Below, piece by piece: positions 43,622 to 51,776 of a DNA stretch of 55,917 bases. This DNA comes from Mycobacterium kyorinense (GTDB lineage Bacteria > Actinomycetota > Actinomycetes > Mycobacteriales > Mycobacteriaceae): assembly GCF_001672775.1 (NCBI RefSeq), contig NZ_LZKJ01000193.1, positions 1 through 55,917 on the forward strand, read 5' to 3'. Numbering within the stretch: position 1 is the first letter of the stretch; each line of letters starts with the position of its first letter. The translations under genes were made by a program, and so were the position numbers. The notes beneath the pieces were generated by a model. The model did not search any database. It had not been told where the DNA came from and saw only the letters and a list, made by a program, of their open reading frames with translations.

Positions 43622-45001
43622 GTGGCGTCTGTCATCGACACTGTCGTCAACCTGGCCAAACGACGCGGCCTGGTCTACCCCGCCGGGGAGATCTATGGCG
43701 GCACCAAATCGGCCTGGGACTACGGACCGCTGGGGGTGGAACTCAAGGAGAACATCAAACGGCAGTGGTGGCGCTCGGTGGTCACCGGCCGCGACGACGT
43801 CGTCGGCTTGGATTCGTCGATCATCCTGCCGCGTGAGGTGTGGGTTGCTTCCGGGCATGTCGAGGTGTTCCACGACCCGCTAGTCGAATCGCTGATCACG
43901 CACAAGCGCTACCGCGCCGACCACCTCATCGAGGCCTATGAGGCCAAGCACGGTCATCCGCCCCCCAACGGCCTGGCCGATATCCGCGACCCGGAGACCG
44001 GCGAACCCGGTCGGTGGACCGAGCCGCGCGAGTTCAACATGATGCTCAAGACCTACCTGGGGCCGATCGAAACCGAGGAGGGGCTGCACTACCTGCGGCC
44101 GGAGACCGCGCAGGGCATCTTCGTCAACTTCGCCAACGTGGTGACTACCGCGCGTCGCAAGCCGCCGTTCGGTATCGGGCAGATCGGCAAGAGCTTTCGC
44201 AACGAGATCACCCCCGGCAACTTCATCTTCCGGACCCGCGAGTTCGAGCAGATGGAGATGGAGTTCTTCGTGGAGCCGGCCACGGCGCGCGAGTGGCACC
44301 AGTACTGGATCGACGAACGGCTGTCCTGGTACGTCGATTTGGGTATCGACGCGGAGAATCTGCGGCTGTTCGAACATCCCGCAGACAAGCTGTCGCACTA
44401 TTCCGATCGCACCGTCGACATCGAGTACAAGTTCGGCTTTCAAGGCAACCCGTGGGGTGAACTGGAAGGCGTGGCCAACCGCACCGACTTCGACTTATCC
44501 ACGCACGCAAAGCATTCCGGTGTCGACCTGTCGTTCTATGACCAAGCCACTGACAGCCGTTATGTGCCTTACGTAATCGAGCCGGCGGCCGGTCTGACCC
44601 GATCGTTCATGGCATTTTTGATCGACGCCTACCACGAAGACGAGGCGCCAAATGCCAAGGGCGGCATGGACAAACGTACGGTGCTACGGCTGGATCCGCG
44701 GTTGGCTCCGGTCAAAGCTGCGGTGTTGCCGCTGTCGCGACATGCCGACCTCAGCCCCAAGGCGCGTGATCTGGCGGCCGAATTGCGCAAGTGCTGGAAC
44801 GTCGATTTCGACGACGCCGGCGCGATCGGGCGACGCTATCGGCGTCAGGATGAGATCGGGACGCCGTTTTGCGTGACAGTGGATTTCGATTCCCTTGAGG
44901 ATCACGCCGTCACCATTCGCGAGCGCGATGCGATGACTCAGGACCGGGTGGCGCTCGACGGGGTGGCCGACTACCTCGGAGCGCGCCTGCGGGGCTGCTA
45001 A
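43622..45001 (+). CDS. glyS: Glycyl-tRNA synthetase
   Basis: This class II homodimeric enzyme charges tRNA-Gly. From the GTG at 43622 it has 459 residues (H37Rv about 463). It shows VIDTVVNLAKRRGLVYPAGEIYGG, motif 1/2 regions around LRPETAQGIFVNFANVV and FRNEITPGNFIFRTREFEQMEMEFF, motif 3 near EPAAGLTRSFMAFLIDAY, and the anticodon-binding C-terminus with APVKAAVLPLSRH. The frame is open further upstream to 43547, but those residues are not family-like. A 58-bp copy of the dispersed element follows 9 bp after the stop. Confidence 0.96.
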   Translation: MASVIDTVVNLAKRRGLVYPAGEIYGGTKSAWDYGPLGVELKENIKRQWWRSVVTGRDDVVGLDSSIILPREVWVASGHVEVFHDPLVESLITHKRYRADHLIEAYEAKHGHPPPNGLADIRDPETGEPGRWTEPREFNMMLKTYLGPIETEEGLHYLRPETAQGIFVNFANVVTTARRKPPFGIGQIGKSFRNEITPGNFIFRTREFEQMEMEFFVEPATAREWHQYWIDERLSWYVDLGIDAENLRLFEHPADKLSHYSDRTVDIEYKFGFQGNPWGELEGVANRTDFDLSTHAKHSGVDLSFYDQATDSRYVPYVIEPAAGLTRSFMAFLIDAYHEDEAPNAKGGMDKRTVLRLDPRLAPVKAAVLPLSRHADLSPKARDLAAELRKCWNVDFDDAGAIGRRYRRQDEIGTPFCVTVDFDSLEDHAVTIRERDAMTQDRVALDGVADYLGARLRGC

Positions 45002-45010
45002 CTTTCCGGC

Positions 45011-45068
45011 GCGAGCGTGCGTGTCCCAGATTCAAATACGGAGTGTCGCCGGATCCGCGCACGCTCGC
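45011..45068. repeat. 58-bp palindromic element, copy 4 (after glyS)
   Basis: Perfect 11-bp terminal inverted repeats (45011-45021 and 45058-45068) bound a 58-bp element that starts 9 bp after the glyS stop. It shares GTGTCGCCGGATCC with copy 3 but has a different, AT-richer middle. It may act as the glyS terminator or insulate the next gene. Confidence 0.8.
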
Positions 45069-45119
45069 TATCCACAGGCGTGACTACCGTCGCCGCCGCG
45101 GCGGCGGAACAATCCGCCG

Positions 45120-46007
45120 ATGGTCAACGATCTGGATACCCTCCTGGCCGAGCAAGGCGGCGTCGCGACCAGCGGTCAGCTCATCGAGCGGCTTGGCCGC
45201 GCCGGATTCGAAACCGGTGTTGCGCGCGGGGAACTGGTTTCGGTGTGGACGGGCGTCTACGCTCGCACAGAACCCGACATCCTGTTGCGACTGCGGGGCC
45301 TGGACTTGCGCGCCGGTGAGCCCGTTGCGATCTGTCTGGGAACCGCGGCCGCCGCTTATGGTTTCGACACAGAGAACGAAGACGACCTGCACGTGCTGAA
45401 CCCGGCCGGGCATCAGTTGCGCAACTCCGACGGCCTGATCGTGCACCGCCGCGACGGCGCGCCACTAGGCATCGTCGATGGCAGGCCGGCCACCGAACCA
45501 GCTTGGACGGCAGTCGAAGTCGCGCGCGGCCTCCGTCGGCCCCGCGCATTGGCAACGCTGGACGCCGCGCTACGCAGCGAGACATGCAGTCGGCGTCAGC
45601 TTCGAGCGGCGGCTGCCCGTCAGGCCGGTCGGCGTGGAATTGTCCATGTTCGGGAGTTAATTCCTTTGGCCGCAGCGGAATCGGAATCGCCGATGGAGAG
45701 CGAGGCCCGACTGGCGATGCTCGACGGCGGACTGCCGGCGCCTGCGCTTCAGTATGAGATCGTCGACCGAAACTGGCAGACATGGCGCGTCGACTTCGCC
45801 TGGCCCGACCGCCTGGTTGCCGTCGAGTACGACGGGTACGACTGGCACAGCGGCCCCGACGACCTCCGCCGTGACCGGCAAAAGCGGGCCGCGCTGCGCG
45901 AGGTCGGTTGGACGGTGCTTTCGATTGTCGCCGACGACGTGCGGCGTCGCTCCTGGGACATGGTGCGTCGAATCGACATCGAGCTGGCCGCCTCGCGTGC
46001 TGCGTGA
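45120..46007 (+). CDS. AbiEi-type wHTH protein with C-terminal DUF559/Vsr-like domain
   Basis: The 295 residues combine an N-terminal winged-helix region like AbiEi antitoxins (LLAEQGGVATSGQLIERLGRAGFETGVARGELVSVWTGVYA) with a C-terminal endonuclease-like fold (RVDFAWPDRLVAVEYDGYDWH, then RQKRAALREVGWTVLSIVADDV). The Asp, Glu and Asp-rich pattern is like DUF559/Vsr nucleases. No partner toxin gene adjoins it. Such orphans are common in mycobacteria and their function is unknown. Its TGA stop lies inside a copy of the 60-bp repeat. H37Rv has the PPE/esx/plc genes in this interval. Confidence 0.82.
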   Translation: MVNDLDTLLAEQGGVATSGQLIERLGRAGFETGVARGELVSVWTGVYARTEPDILLRLRGLDLRAGEPVAICLGTAAAAYGFDTENEDDLHVLNPAGHQLRNSDGLIVHRRDGAPLGIVDGRPATEPAWTAVEVARGLRRPRALATLDAALRSETCSRRQLRAAAARQAGRRGIVHVRELIPLAAAESESPMESEARLAMLDGGLPAPALQYEIVDRNWQTWRVDFAWPDRLVAVEYDGYDWHSGPDDLRRDRQKRAALREVGWTVLSIVADDVRRRSWDMVRRIDIELAASRAA

Positions 46008-46063
46008 GCGTGCGCAAATCCGGAAATCACCTCGGCGTGTCGACCGGGGACACGCACGCTCGC
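46004..46063. repeat. 60-bp palindromic element, copy 5 (over the AbiEi/DUF559 gene stop)
   Basis: The terminal inverted repeats GTGAGCGTGCG (46004-46014) and CGCACGCTCGC (46053-46063) differ at one base; that base creates the TGA stop of the upstream gene. The right 32 bases (from TCGGCGTGTCGACC) are identical to copies 1 and 3. It lies between convergent genes. Confidence 0.85.
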
Positions 46064-46077
46064 GCCCCAAACGGGAC

Positions 46078-48069
46078 CTAAAAGCGGCCGCCGCCGCCGA
46101 AGAAGCCGCCGTCGGAGCCGCCGAAGGACGTTGGGCCCCAGCCACCGCCGCCGCCCCAGCCCCCGCCGAAGCCGCCACGCATCCCACCGCCGAGCATGTC
46201 TCCGATGATGATCCCGCCGAGCATCGCGCCCATCTGATTGCCGCCGCCGTACCGCGCGGCGTAAGCACGCTGCGCGGACTCGAGATCTGCGTTGGCCAGC
46301 GCCTGCGCCTGCGCGGCCAGCGTCGCCGCGCCGTTGGCATACGAAATCGCCTCGCCGACGTTCGTCGCCCGCTGGTCGAGGGCGGCTTGCAGTTGCCGCC
46401 TCGCCTCCGCGAGCCTGGTGCGCGCCTCCGGGCCGATGCTGCCGCGACGGGTGTCGATGTAGTCGGACACCGCCCGCACCCGCGACTGCGCGGTGAACAA
46501 CGCCTGCTCCAGCGTCCGGTTGAGCCGCTCGGCGGTGGCCTGCTCTTCGGCGAGGACGGCCAGCAGCCGGTCGAGATCCGCGTCGGCCTTGGTCAAGCGG
46601 GTGAACGCCCCGAGCGGATCGGCCGAGCCGCCGGCCCGCGCGGCGTCGACGGCCTTGGCAGCGGCATCACGCGCGGCGGCCAGTTCGCGGGTGTGCTCGC
46701 CCAGCCCCTTGCCCAGCAGCACGTTGGCCTGCTCGATACCCGCCCGAATGTCGGCGATCAGCTCCGGCAGCGTGGCGGCGGCGTGGCGGATGTCGCCGGC
46801 GGCACTGTCGACGGCGTCGAGCAGCGCACGGGCCTGGCCCAGGGCCGACTCGGCGGCGCGCACGGCGTCCACCAAACCACTGAGCTGCCCGCTGACCGGC
46901 CGGGCCGCCAGATCGCGGGCATGGCCGATGTTCTGTTCGGCGAAAGCCAGCCGCTCCTTGGCCGTTTCACAGTTGCCGGACACCGAAGTCAGCGCTGCGG
47001 CGTCGAATTCGTCGCGCAGCGCGGCCAGCCGCTGCTCGCACGGCTCAAGCCGCGCGGTGAGCTCGACGAACTGTTGGGTCAATCCGTCCACCCGAGATGG
47101 CGCATTGATGACCAGGTCCCGCAGCTGCTCGAAGGCCTCCCGCTGCGCTTCGAGCTCACGGTCGGCCCGTGCGGCCGACACGACCACACTGGTGAGCAGC
47201 TCGCGTCGCTGCGCCGGCGTCTCGGGGATGGCGTCGTCGAGCTGCTGACGCACGTTAAACGCTTGCGCCAGAGTATCTTTGGCGTTCTCGACCGCACGGC
47301 GGAACGGTTCCGTGCGCTGTTGACCGAACTCGTCGATCGCCAGTGCCAGCTCATTGGTGCTAGTGCGCAACGCGTTGTCGACGTCGACCACCTTCGACCG
47401 CGACAGGTCGTCGAGGGCGTGCAGTGGCACGGCGGCCAGCGCCTCCGAATCGGTGGGGTCGACCCGTCGCGCCGCGGCCACCTCGGCCGCCCGCCGGCGC
47501 CGCCGCCGGTAACCCATGATCAACCACAAGCCCAGCACCGCCGCCGCAATGACGCCCAGCGCGATCGCCAGCGGCGCCCAGTTTGTCGCACCTGGTCCCC
47601 GGTTGAGGCCGTTGGCGGCCGCGACTGCCGCACCGCCCCAGTCGCCGCGACGCAGCGCCGGTTCGATCTGGTTGTGCCGCAGGTCGTCGACCTGCTTCGA
47701 ACCGATGCTCTTCACCGTCGACGGCACCAGAAACGCGTAGGAGCGGTCGACGGTGGCCACCGCGAGCAACGCGTCGCCGGAGCTCAAGTCGCTGGCTCGC
47801 CAGGTGCTCTGCGCCCAGCTCATGGCGCCCTGGCCGGAGAAGCTGTCGACGTAGACCACCCACAGCCGCATCTTGCGATCGGTGTAGAGCTTGTCGACCG
47901 CCGACTCGACCGCGCCGTGGCCCGACCCGCTCAACGCTCCGGCGTTGTCGACGACGTAGTCGGGCAGCCGGAACGGTGGTTGCGCGCCCGCGCCCGGCGC
48001 CAGCAGCAGTGCGGCACTCAAGGCCGCCAAAACCAGGCCGAGCAGACGAACGGTGCGCATGGTCGCCAA
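46078..48069 (-). CDS. TPM-domain membrane protein (Rv2345-like)
   Basis: The 663-residue protein (H37Rv Rv2345 about 660) has an N-terminal signal peptide (LLGLVLAALSAALLLAPGAGAQ), a TPM domain in residues 30-170 (DYVVDNAGALSGSGHGAVESAVDKLY, DALLAVATVDRSYAF), one membrane helix near 170-190 (APLAIALGVIAAAVLGLWLIMGY) followed by RRRRR, a long helical coiled region, and a Gly-rich tail (GGWGGGGGWGPTSFGG, FFGGGGRF). The function is unknown; TPM domains act in envelope quality control elsewhere. A start at MRTVRLL (48060) is equally plausible. It is divergent from dgt across 40 bp. Confidence 0.9.
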   Translation of the reverse strand: MATMRTVRLLGLVLAALSAALLLAPGAGAQPPFRLPDYVVDNAGALSGSGHGAVESAVDKLYTDRKMRLWVVYVDSFSGQGAMSWAQSTWRASDLSSGDALLAVATVDRSYAFLVPSTVKSIGSKQVDDLRHNQIEPALRRGDWGGAAVAAANGLNRGPGATNWAPLAIALGVIAAAVLGLWLIMGYRRRRRRAAEVAAARRVDPTDSEALAAVPLHALDDLSRSKVVDVDNALRTSTNELALAIDEFGQQRTEPFRRAVENAKDTLAQAFNVRQQLDDAIPETPAQRRELLTSVVVSAARADRELEAQREAFEQLRDLVINAPSRVDGLTQQFVELTARLEPCEQRLAALRDEFDAAALTSVSGNCETAKERLAFAEQNIGHARDLAARPVSGQLSGLVDAVRAAESALGQARALLDAVDSAAGDIRHAAATLPELIADIRAGIEQANVLLGKGLGEHTRELAAARDAAAKAVDAARAGGSADPLGAFTRLTKADADLDRLLAVLAEEQATAERLNRTLEQALFTAQSRVRAVSDYIDTRRGSIGPEARTRLAEARRQLQAALDQRATNVGEAISYANGAATLAAQAQALANADLESAQRAYAARYGGGNQMGAMLGGIIIGDMLGGGMRGGFGGGWGGGGGWGPTSFGGSDGGFFGGGGRF

Positions 48070-48109
48070 TGTAATCCGCCGACGGAACGTACTGGCAGAC
48101 TGAGCGGCG

Positions 48110-49357
48110 ATGACCCAGCAGGATCCCTACGACGAGCACGATCGTGAGCGGTTGGTGCCCGAAGCGCCCAAGACGGCGGGCTTACCGGGCAGCGAGGGCC
48201 AGCACCGCACCGATTTCGCCCGCGACCGAGCCCGGGTGCTGCACAGCGCCGCGCTGCGCCGCCTGGCCGACAAGACCCAGGTCGTCGGGCCCCGGGAAAG
48301 CGACACTCCCCGCACCCGGCTGACTCACTCGCTGGAGGTCGCCCAGATCGGGCGGGGGATGGCGATCGGGTTGGGCTGTGATCCCGACCTGGTCGACATG
48401 GCCGGGTTGGCTCACGACATCGGGCACCCGCCGTATGGCCATAACGGGGAGCAGGCCCTCGACGAGGTCGCCGCAGACTACGGCGGCTTCGAGGGTAACG
48501 CGCAGAACTTCCGCATCCTCACCAGCCTGGAGCCCAAAGTCCTTGACCCACAGGGGCTGAGCTCCGGACTGAATTTGACCCGGGCGGCGCTGGACGCGGT
48601 CACCAAATATCCCTGGCCGCGTGCTGCCAACCGGCGCAAGTTCGGCTTTTATCACGCCGACGCCGACGCTGCCGCCTGGGTGCGTCAGGGCGCGCCGCCG
48701 GACCGGGCCTGTCTGGAAGCGCAGGTGATGGACTGGGCCGACGACGTCGCATATTCGGTGCATGACGTCGAGGACGGTGTCGTCTCCGGGCGCATCGACC
48801 TACGAGTGCTGGCCGACGACGACGAGGCCGCCGCGCTGGCCAAACTGGGGGAGACGGAGTTCACCCAGGTGCGCGCCGACGACCTGGTCGGCGCCGCCAA
48901 ACGCCTCTCCGGGCTGCCGGTGGTCGCCGCGGTCGGCAAGTACGACGCCACGCTGGCGGCGTCGGTGGCGCTCAAGCGGCTGACCAGCGAGCTGGTGGGC
49001 CGGTTCGCCTCGGCAGCGATCGCGGCCACCCGCGCGGCTGCCGGGCCTGGGCCCTTGGTGCGATACGCGGTGAACCTGCAGGTGCCCGACTTGGTCCGCG
49101 GGGAGGTCGCGGTGCTGAAGATCCTGGCGCTGCAGTTCATCATGTCCGATCCGCGGCACCGGGAAGTCCAAGCCCGGCAGCGCGAACGCATTCACCGGGT
49201 GGCGCAGTGGCTGTTGGCCGGCGCCCCGCGGACCCTCGACCCGATCTTCGTCCCGGCGTTCAACACCGCCGCCGACGACGGCGCCCGGCTGCGCGTCATC
49301 GTCGACCAGATCGCCTCCTACACCGAGGGCCGATTGGAACGCATCGAGGCAAGTTAG
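48110..49357 (+). CDS. dgt: Deoxyguanosinetriphosphate triphosphohydrolase-like protein
   Basis: This HD-domain dNTPase removes triphosphate from dGTP and related nucleotides. It has 415 residues (H37Rv about 431). Metal and substrate motifs are RVLHSAALRRLADKTQV, TPRTRLTHSLEVAQIGRGMA, GLAHDIGHPPYGHNGE (HD pair), DWADDVAYSVHDVEDG and a C-terminal basic part. dnaG follows after 26 bp, probably in the same transcript, as in H37Rv. Confidence 0.94.
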   Translation: MTQQDPYDEHDRERLVPEAPKTAGLPGSEGQHRTDFARDRARVLHSAALRRLADKTQVVGPRESDTPRTRLTHSLEVAQIGRGMAIGLGCDPDLVDMAGLAHDIGHPPYGHNGEQALDEVAADYGGFEGNAQNFRILTSLEPKVLDPQGLSSGLNLTRAALDAVTKYPWPRAANRRKFGFYHADADAAAWVRQGAPPDRACLEAQVMDWADDVAYSVHDVEDGVVSGRIDLRVLADDDEAAALAKLGETEFTQVRADDLVGAAKRLSGLPVVAAVGKYDATLAASVALKRLTSELVGRFASAAIAATRAAAGPGPLVRYAVNLQVPDLVRGEVAVLKILALQFIMSDPRHREVQARQRERIHRVAQWLLAGAPRTLDPIFVPAFNTAADDGARLRVIVDQIASYTEGRLERIEAS

Positions 49358-49383
49358 TCGCCGGTGGGCTCTACACTGAGCCG

Positions 49384-51276
49384 ATGGCCGGCCGTATCTC
49401 CGATCGCGATATCGCCGCCATCCGCGAACGAGTCCGCATCGACGAGGTCGTCGGCGACTACGTCCAACTCCGCCGCGCCGGCGCCGATTCGATGAAGGGC
49501 TTGTGCCCGTTCCACGACGAGAAGTCACCGTCGTTTCACGTGCGGCCCAACCACGGCCACTTCCACTGCTTCGGTTGCGGCGAAGGCGGCGACGTGTACG
49601 CGTTCGTCCAGAAGATCGAGCACGTCAACTTCGTCGAGGCCGTCGAAGTGCTCGCCGACCGGATCGGCTACACGATCACTTACAGCGGCGCAGCCACCAG
49701 TGTGCAACGCGACCGCGGCAGCCGCAGCAGGCTGGTGGCCGCCACTGCGGCCGCCCAGCAGTTCTATGCAGAAGCATTGGAATCCGCCGAGGCCGCGCCG
49801 GCTCGCCAATATCTGACCGAGCGCAGTTTCGACGCCGACACGGCCCGTCATTTCGGCTGCGGCTTCGCCCCGTCGGGATGGGATTCGCTGACAAAACACT
49901 TGCTGCGCAAGGGCTTCGAATTCAAGGAGCTGGAGGCCGCCGGTCTGTCCAGGGAGGGCAGGCGCGGTCCGATCGACCGGTTCCACCGTCGCCTGCTGTG
50001 GCCGATCCGCTCGTCGGCCGGTGAGGTGATCGGATTCGGCGCTCGGCGGCTGTTCGACGACGACCCGATGGAAGCCAAGTACGTCAACACTCCCGAGACG
50101 CTGCTGTACAAGAAGTCGTCGGTGTTGTTCGGTATCGACCTGGCCAAGCGGGACATCGCCAAAGGGCATCAAGCCGTCGTGGTCGAGGGCTACACCGATG
50201 TGATGGCGATGCACCAGGCCGGAGTGACCACGGCAGTCGCCTCCTGCGGCACCGCCTTCGGCGACGAGCACTTGGCGATGTTGCGGCGATTGATGATGGA
50301 CGACAACTTCTTTCGCGGCGAACTGATCTACGTGTTCGACGGTGACGAAGCGGGCCGAAACGCTGCTCTCAAGGCGTTCGGCGGCGAACAGCATCTGGCC
50401 GGACAGTCGTTCGTCGCGGTGGCTGCTGACGGCATGGATCCCTGCGATCTGCGGCTGGCCTCCGGTGACGGCGCGCTGCGGGACCTGGTGGCGCGGCGAA
50501 CCCCGTTGTTCGAGTTCGCGATTCGCAGCGCACTGGCTGAGACCGACCTGGACAGCGCCGAGGGCCGGGTGGCCGCGCTGCGTCGCTGCGTGCCGATGGT
50601 CGCCCAGATCAAGGACCCCACGCTGCGCGACGAGTATGCGCGCCAACTTGCCGGCTGGGTTGGTTGGTCAGACGTCGCCCAAGTCGTCGGCCGGGTGCGT
50701 GATCAAGCCAAAGGCCGGGGCCGGCCGCAGCGGAGCGCCGTGGCGCCGGCCGAGAAGACGTCCGGGGCCGCCGCGGTGCGTCCCGATCCGCGGGATCCGA
50801 CGCTGTGGCCGCAACGCGAGGCGCTCAAGTCGGCGCTGCAATATCCGGCATTGTCGGGACCGGTGTTCGACGCGCTGACTGTGGACAGCTTCACCCATCC
50901 CGGTTATGCCGCTGTACGCGCCGCAATCGAGGCGGCTGGCGGCACCAACGCCGGCATCAGCGGAGGCCAGTGGCTCGACGCGGTGCGCCAACGGGCTCCG
51001 TCGCCGGCAGCGGCAGGACTGATCAGCGAACTGGGTGTCGAGGGCATCCGGGTCGACGACGACGAGAGGTTGCCGCGCTACATCGCCGGGGTGCTGGCCC
51101 GGCTGCAGGAAGTCTGGGTGGGCCGCCAAATTGCCGAGGTCAAGTCGAAGCTGCAGCGCATGTCACCGGTGGAGCAAGGCGACGAGTATCACGCGCTGTT
51201 CGGTGACCTCGTCGCGATGGAGGCCTATCGACGCAGCCTGCTGGAGCAGGCCAGCGGCGACGACCTGACAGCCTGA
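49384..51276 (+). CDS. dnaG: DNA primase DnaG
   Basis: DnaG synthesises RNA primers for replication. From ATG 49384 it has 630 residues (H37Rv about 639). The N-terminal CHC2 zinc finger is CPFHDEKSPSFHV...FHCFGCGEGGDVYAF near residues 40-66. The Toprim core has VVVEGYTDVMAMHQAGV and YVFDGDEAGRNAALKAF, and the C-terminal helical domain binds DnaB. The open frame reaches upstream to 49207 within dgt but has no family support there. Confidence 0.96.
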   Translation: MAGRISDRDIAAIRERVRIDEVVGDYVQLRRAGADSMKGLCPFHDEKSPSFHVRPNHGHFHCFGCGEGGDVYAFVQKIEHVNFVEAVEVLADRIGYTITYSGAATSVQRDRGSRSRLVAATAAAQQFYAEALESAEAAPARQYLTERSFDADTARHFGCGFAPSGWDSLTKHLLRKGFEFKELEAAGLSREGRRGPIDRFHRRLLWPIRSSAGEVIGFGARRLFDDDPMEAKYVNTPETLLYKKSSVLFGIDLAKRDIAKGHQAVVVEGYTDVMAMHQAGVTTAVASCGTAFGDEHLAMLRRLMMDDNFFRGELIYVFDGDEAGRNAALKAFGGEQHLAGQSFVAVAADGMDPCDLRLASGDGALRDLVARRTPLFEFAIRSALAETDLDSAEGRVAALRRCVPMVAQIKDPTLRDEYARQLAGWVGWSDVAQVVGRVRDQAKGRGRPQRSAVAPAEKTSGAAAVRPDPRDPTLWPQREALKSALQYPALSGPVFDALTVDSFTHPGYAAVRAAIEAAGGTNAGISGGQWLDAVRQRAPSPAAAGLISELGVEGIRVDDDERLPRYIAGVLARLQEVWVGRQIAEVKSKLQRMSPVEQGDEYHALFGDLVAMEAYRRSLLEQASGDDLTA

Positions 51277-51281
51277 CCCTG

Positions 51282-51530
51282 CTATCTGGCGGCGTTCCGC
51301 TTTTGCGGTTCGACGACGCTGGTTCCATCCTCGATCTCGGTCAACGTCACCATCCGCGCGTCGGGCGAGACTCGATTGGCGACCTTGCGTCGCCCCGCTT
51401 CGATCAGCGATTTGGCGGTAGGACTGCTGGTCATCGCGCGATAGGTGCCGACGATCTGTTCATAGCGGCGGCGGCCCGCCTTCGCGCCCAAGATGTAACC
51501 CAGTCCCAGCACGACGACATACCGGATCAA
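51282..51530 (-). CDS. Small membrane-anchored protein, Rv2342-like (TTG start)
   Basis: The 82-residue protein begins LIRYVVVLGLGYILGAKAGRRRYEQIVGTYR, a short N-terminal hydrophobic anchor followed by a basic helical stretch. This recalls Rv2342, which also follows dnaG in H37Rv. The TTG at 51530 is chosen because GGAGGGGA lies seven bases upstream and homologous sequence begins there. The longer frame to 51641 is not supported. It converges on dnaG with a 5-bp gap. The function is unknown. Confidence 0.82.
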   Translation of the reverse strand: MIRYVVVLGLGYILGAKAGRRRYEQIVGTYRAMTSSPTAKSLIEAGRRKVANRVSPDARMVTLTEIEDGTSVVEPQKRNAAR

Positions 51531-51678
51531 TGCGGTCCCCTCCAAACAACGGTGCGTGGTTACATCCTGCCTCACATCGTCAGGCGGCGGCGGGCGGCGG
51601 CGGTGACTTGGCGCCGCCGTAGGCCCGTAGGCTAGAGTCATCCCTCGTCACGCGGTTGCATCCGCGTGGACCGGGCAG

Positions 51679-51754
51679 TCCCCTGTAGCTCAACTGGCAG
51701 AGCATTCGGCTGTTAACCGAACGGTTGAAGGTTCGAGTCCTTCCGGGGGAGCCA
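51679..51754 (+). tRNA. asnT: tRNA-Asn (anticodon GTT), CCA encoded
   Basis: The acceptor stem TCCCCTG (51679-51685) pairs with CGGGGGA (51744-51750), discriminator G at 51751, and CCA is encoded at 51752-51754. The D arm is GCTCAACTGGCAGAGC, the anticodon loop reads CTGTTAACC with anticodon GTT, and the T arm is GGTTCGAGTCC. H37Rv has an asn tRNA in the same neighbourhood. Confidence 0.97.
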
Positions 51755-51776
51755 CCTCGTCGGCAGACCCTGCCTG

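Noticed and set aside
45754..48147. 797-codon plus-strand open frame over the TPM gene
   Set aside because: It crosses the end of the AbiEi/DUF559 gene, a repeat and the antisense of the TPM gene. The translation is low-complexity and the minus-strand frame has clear domain structure.
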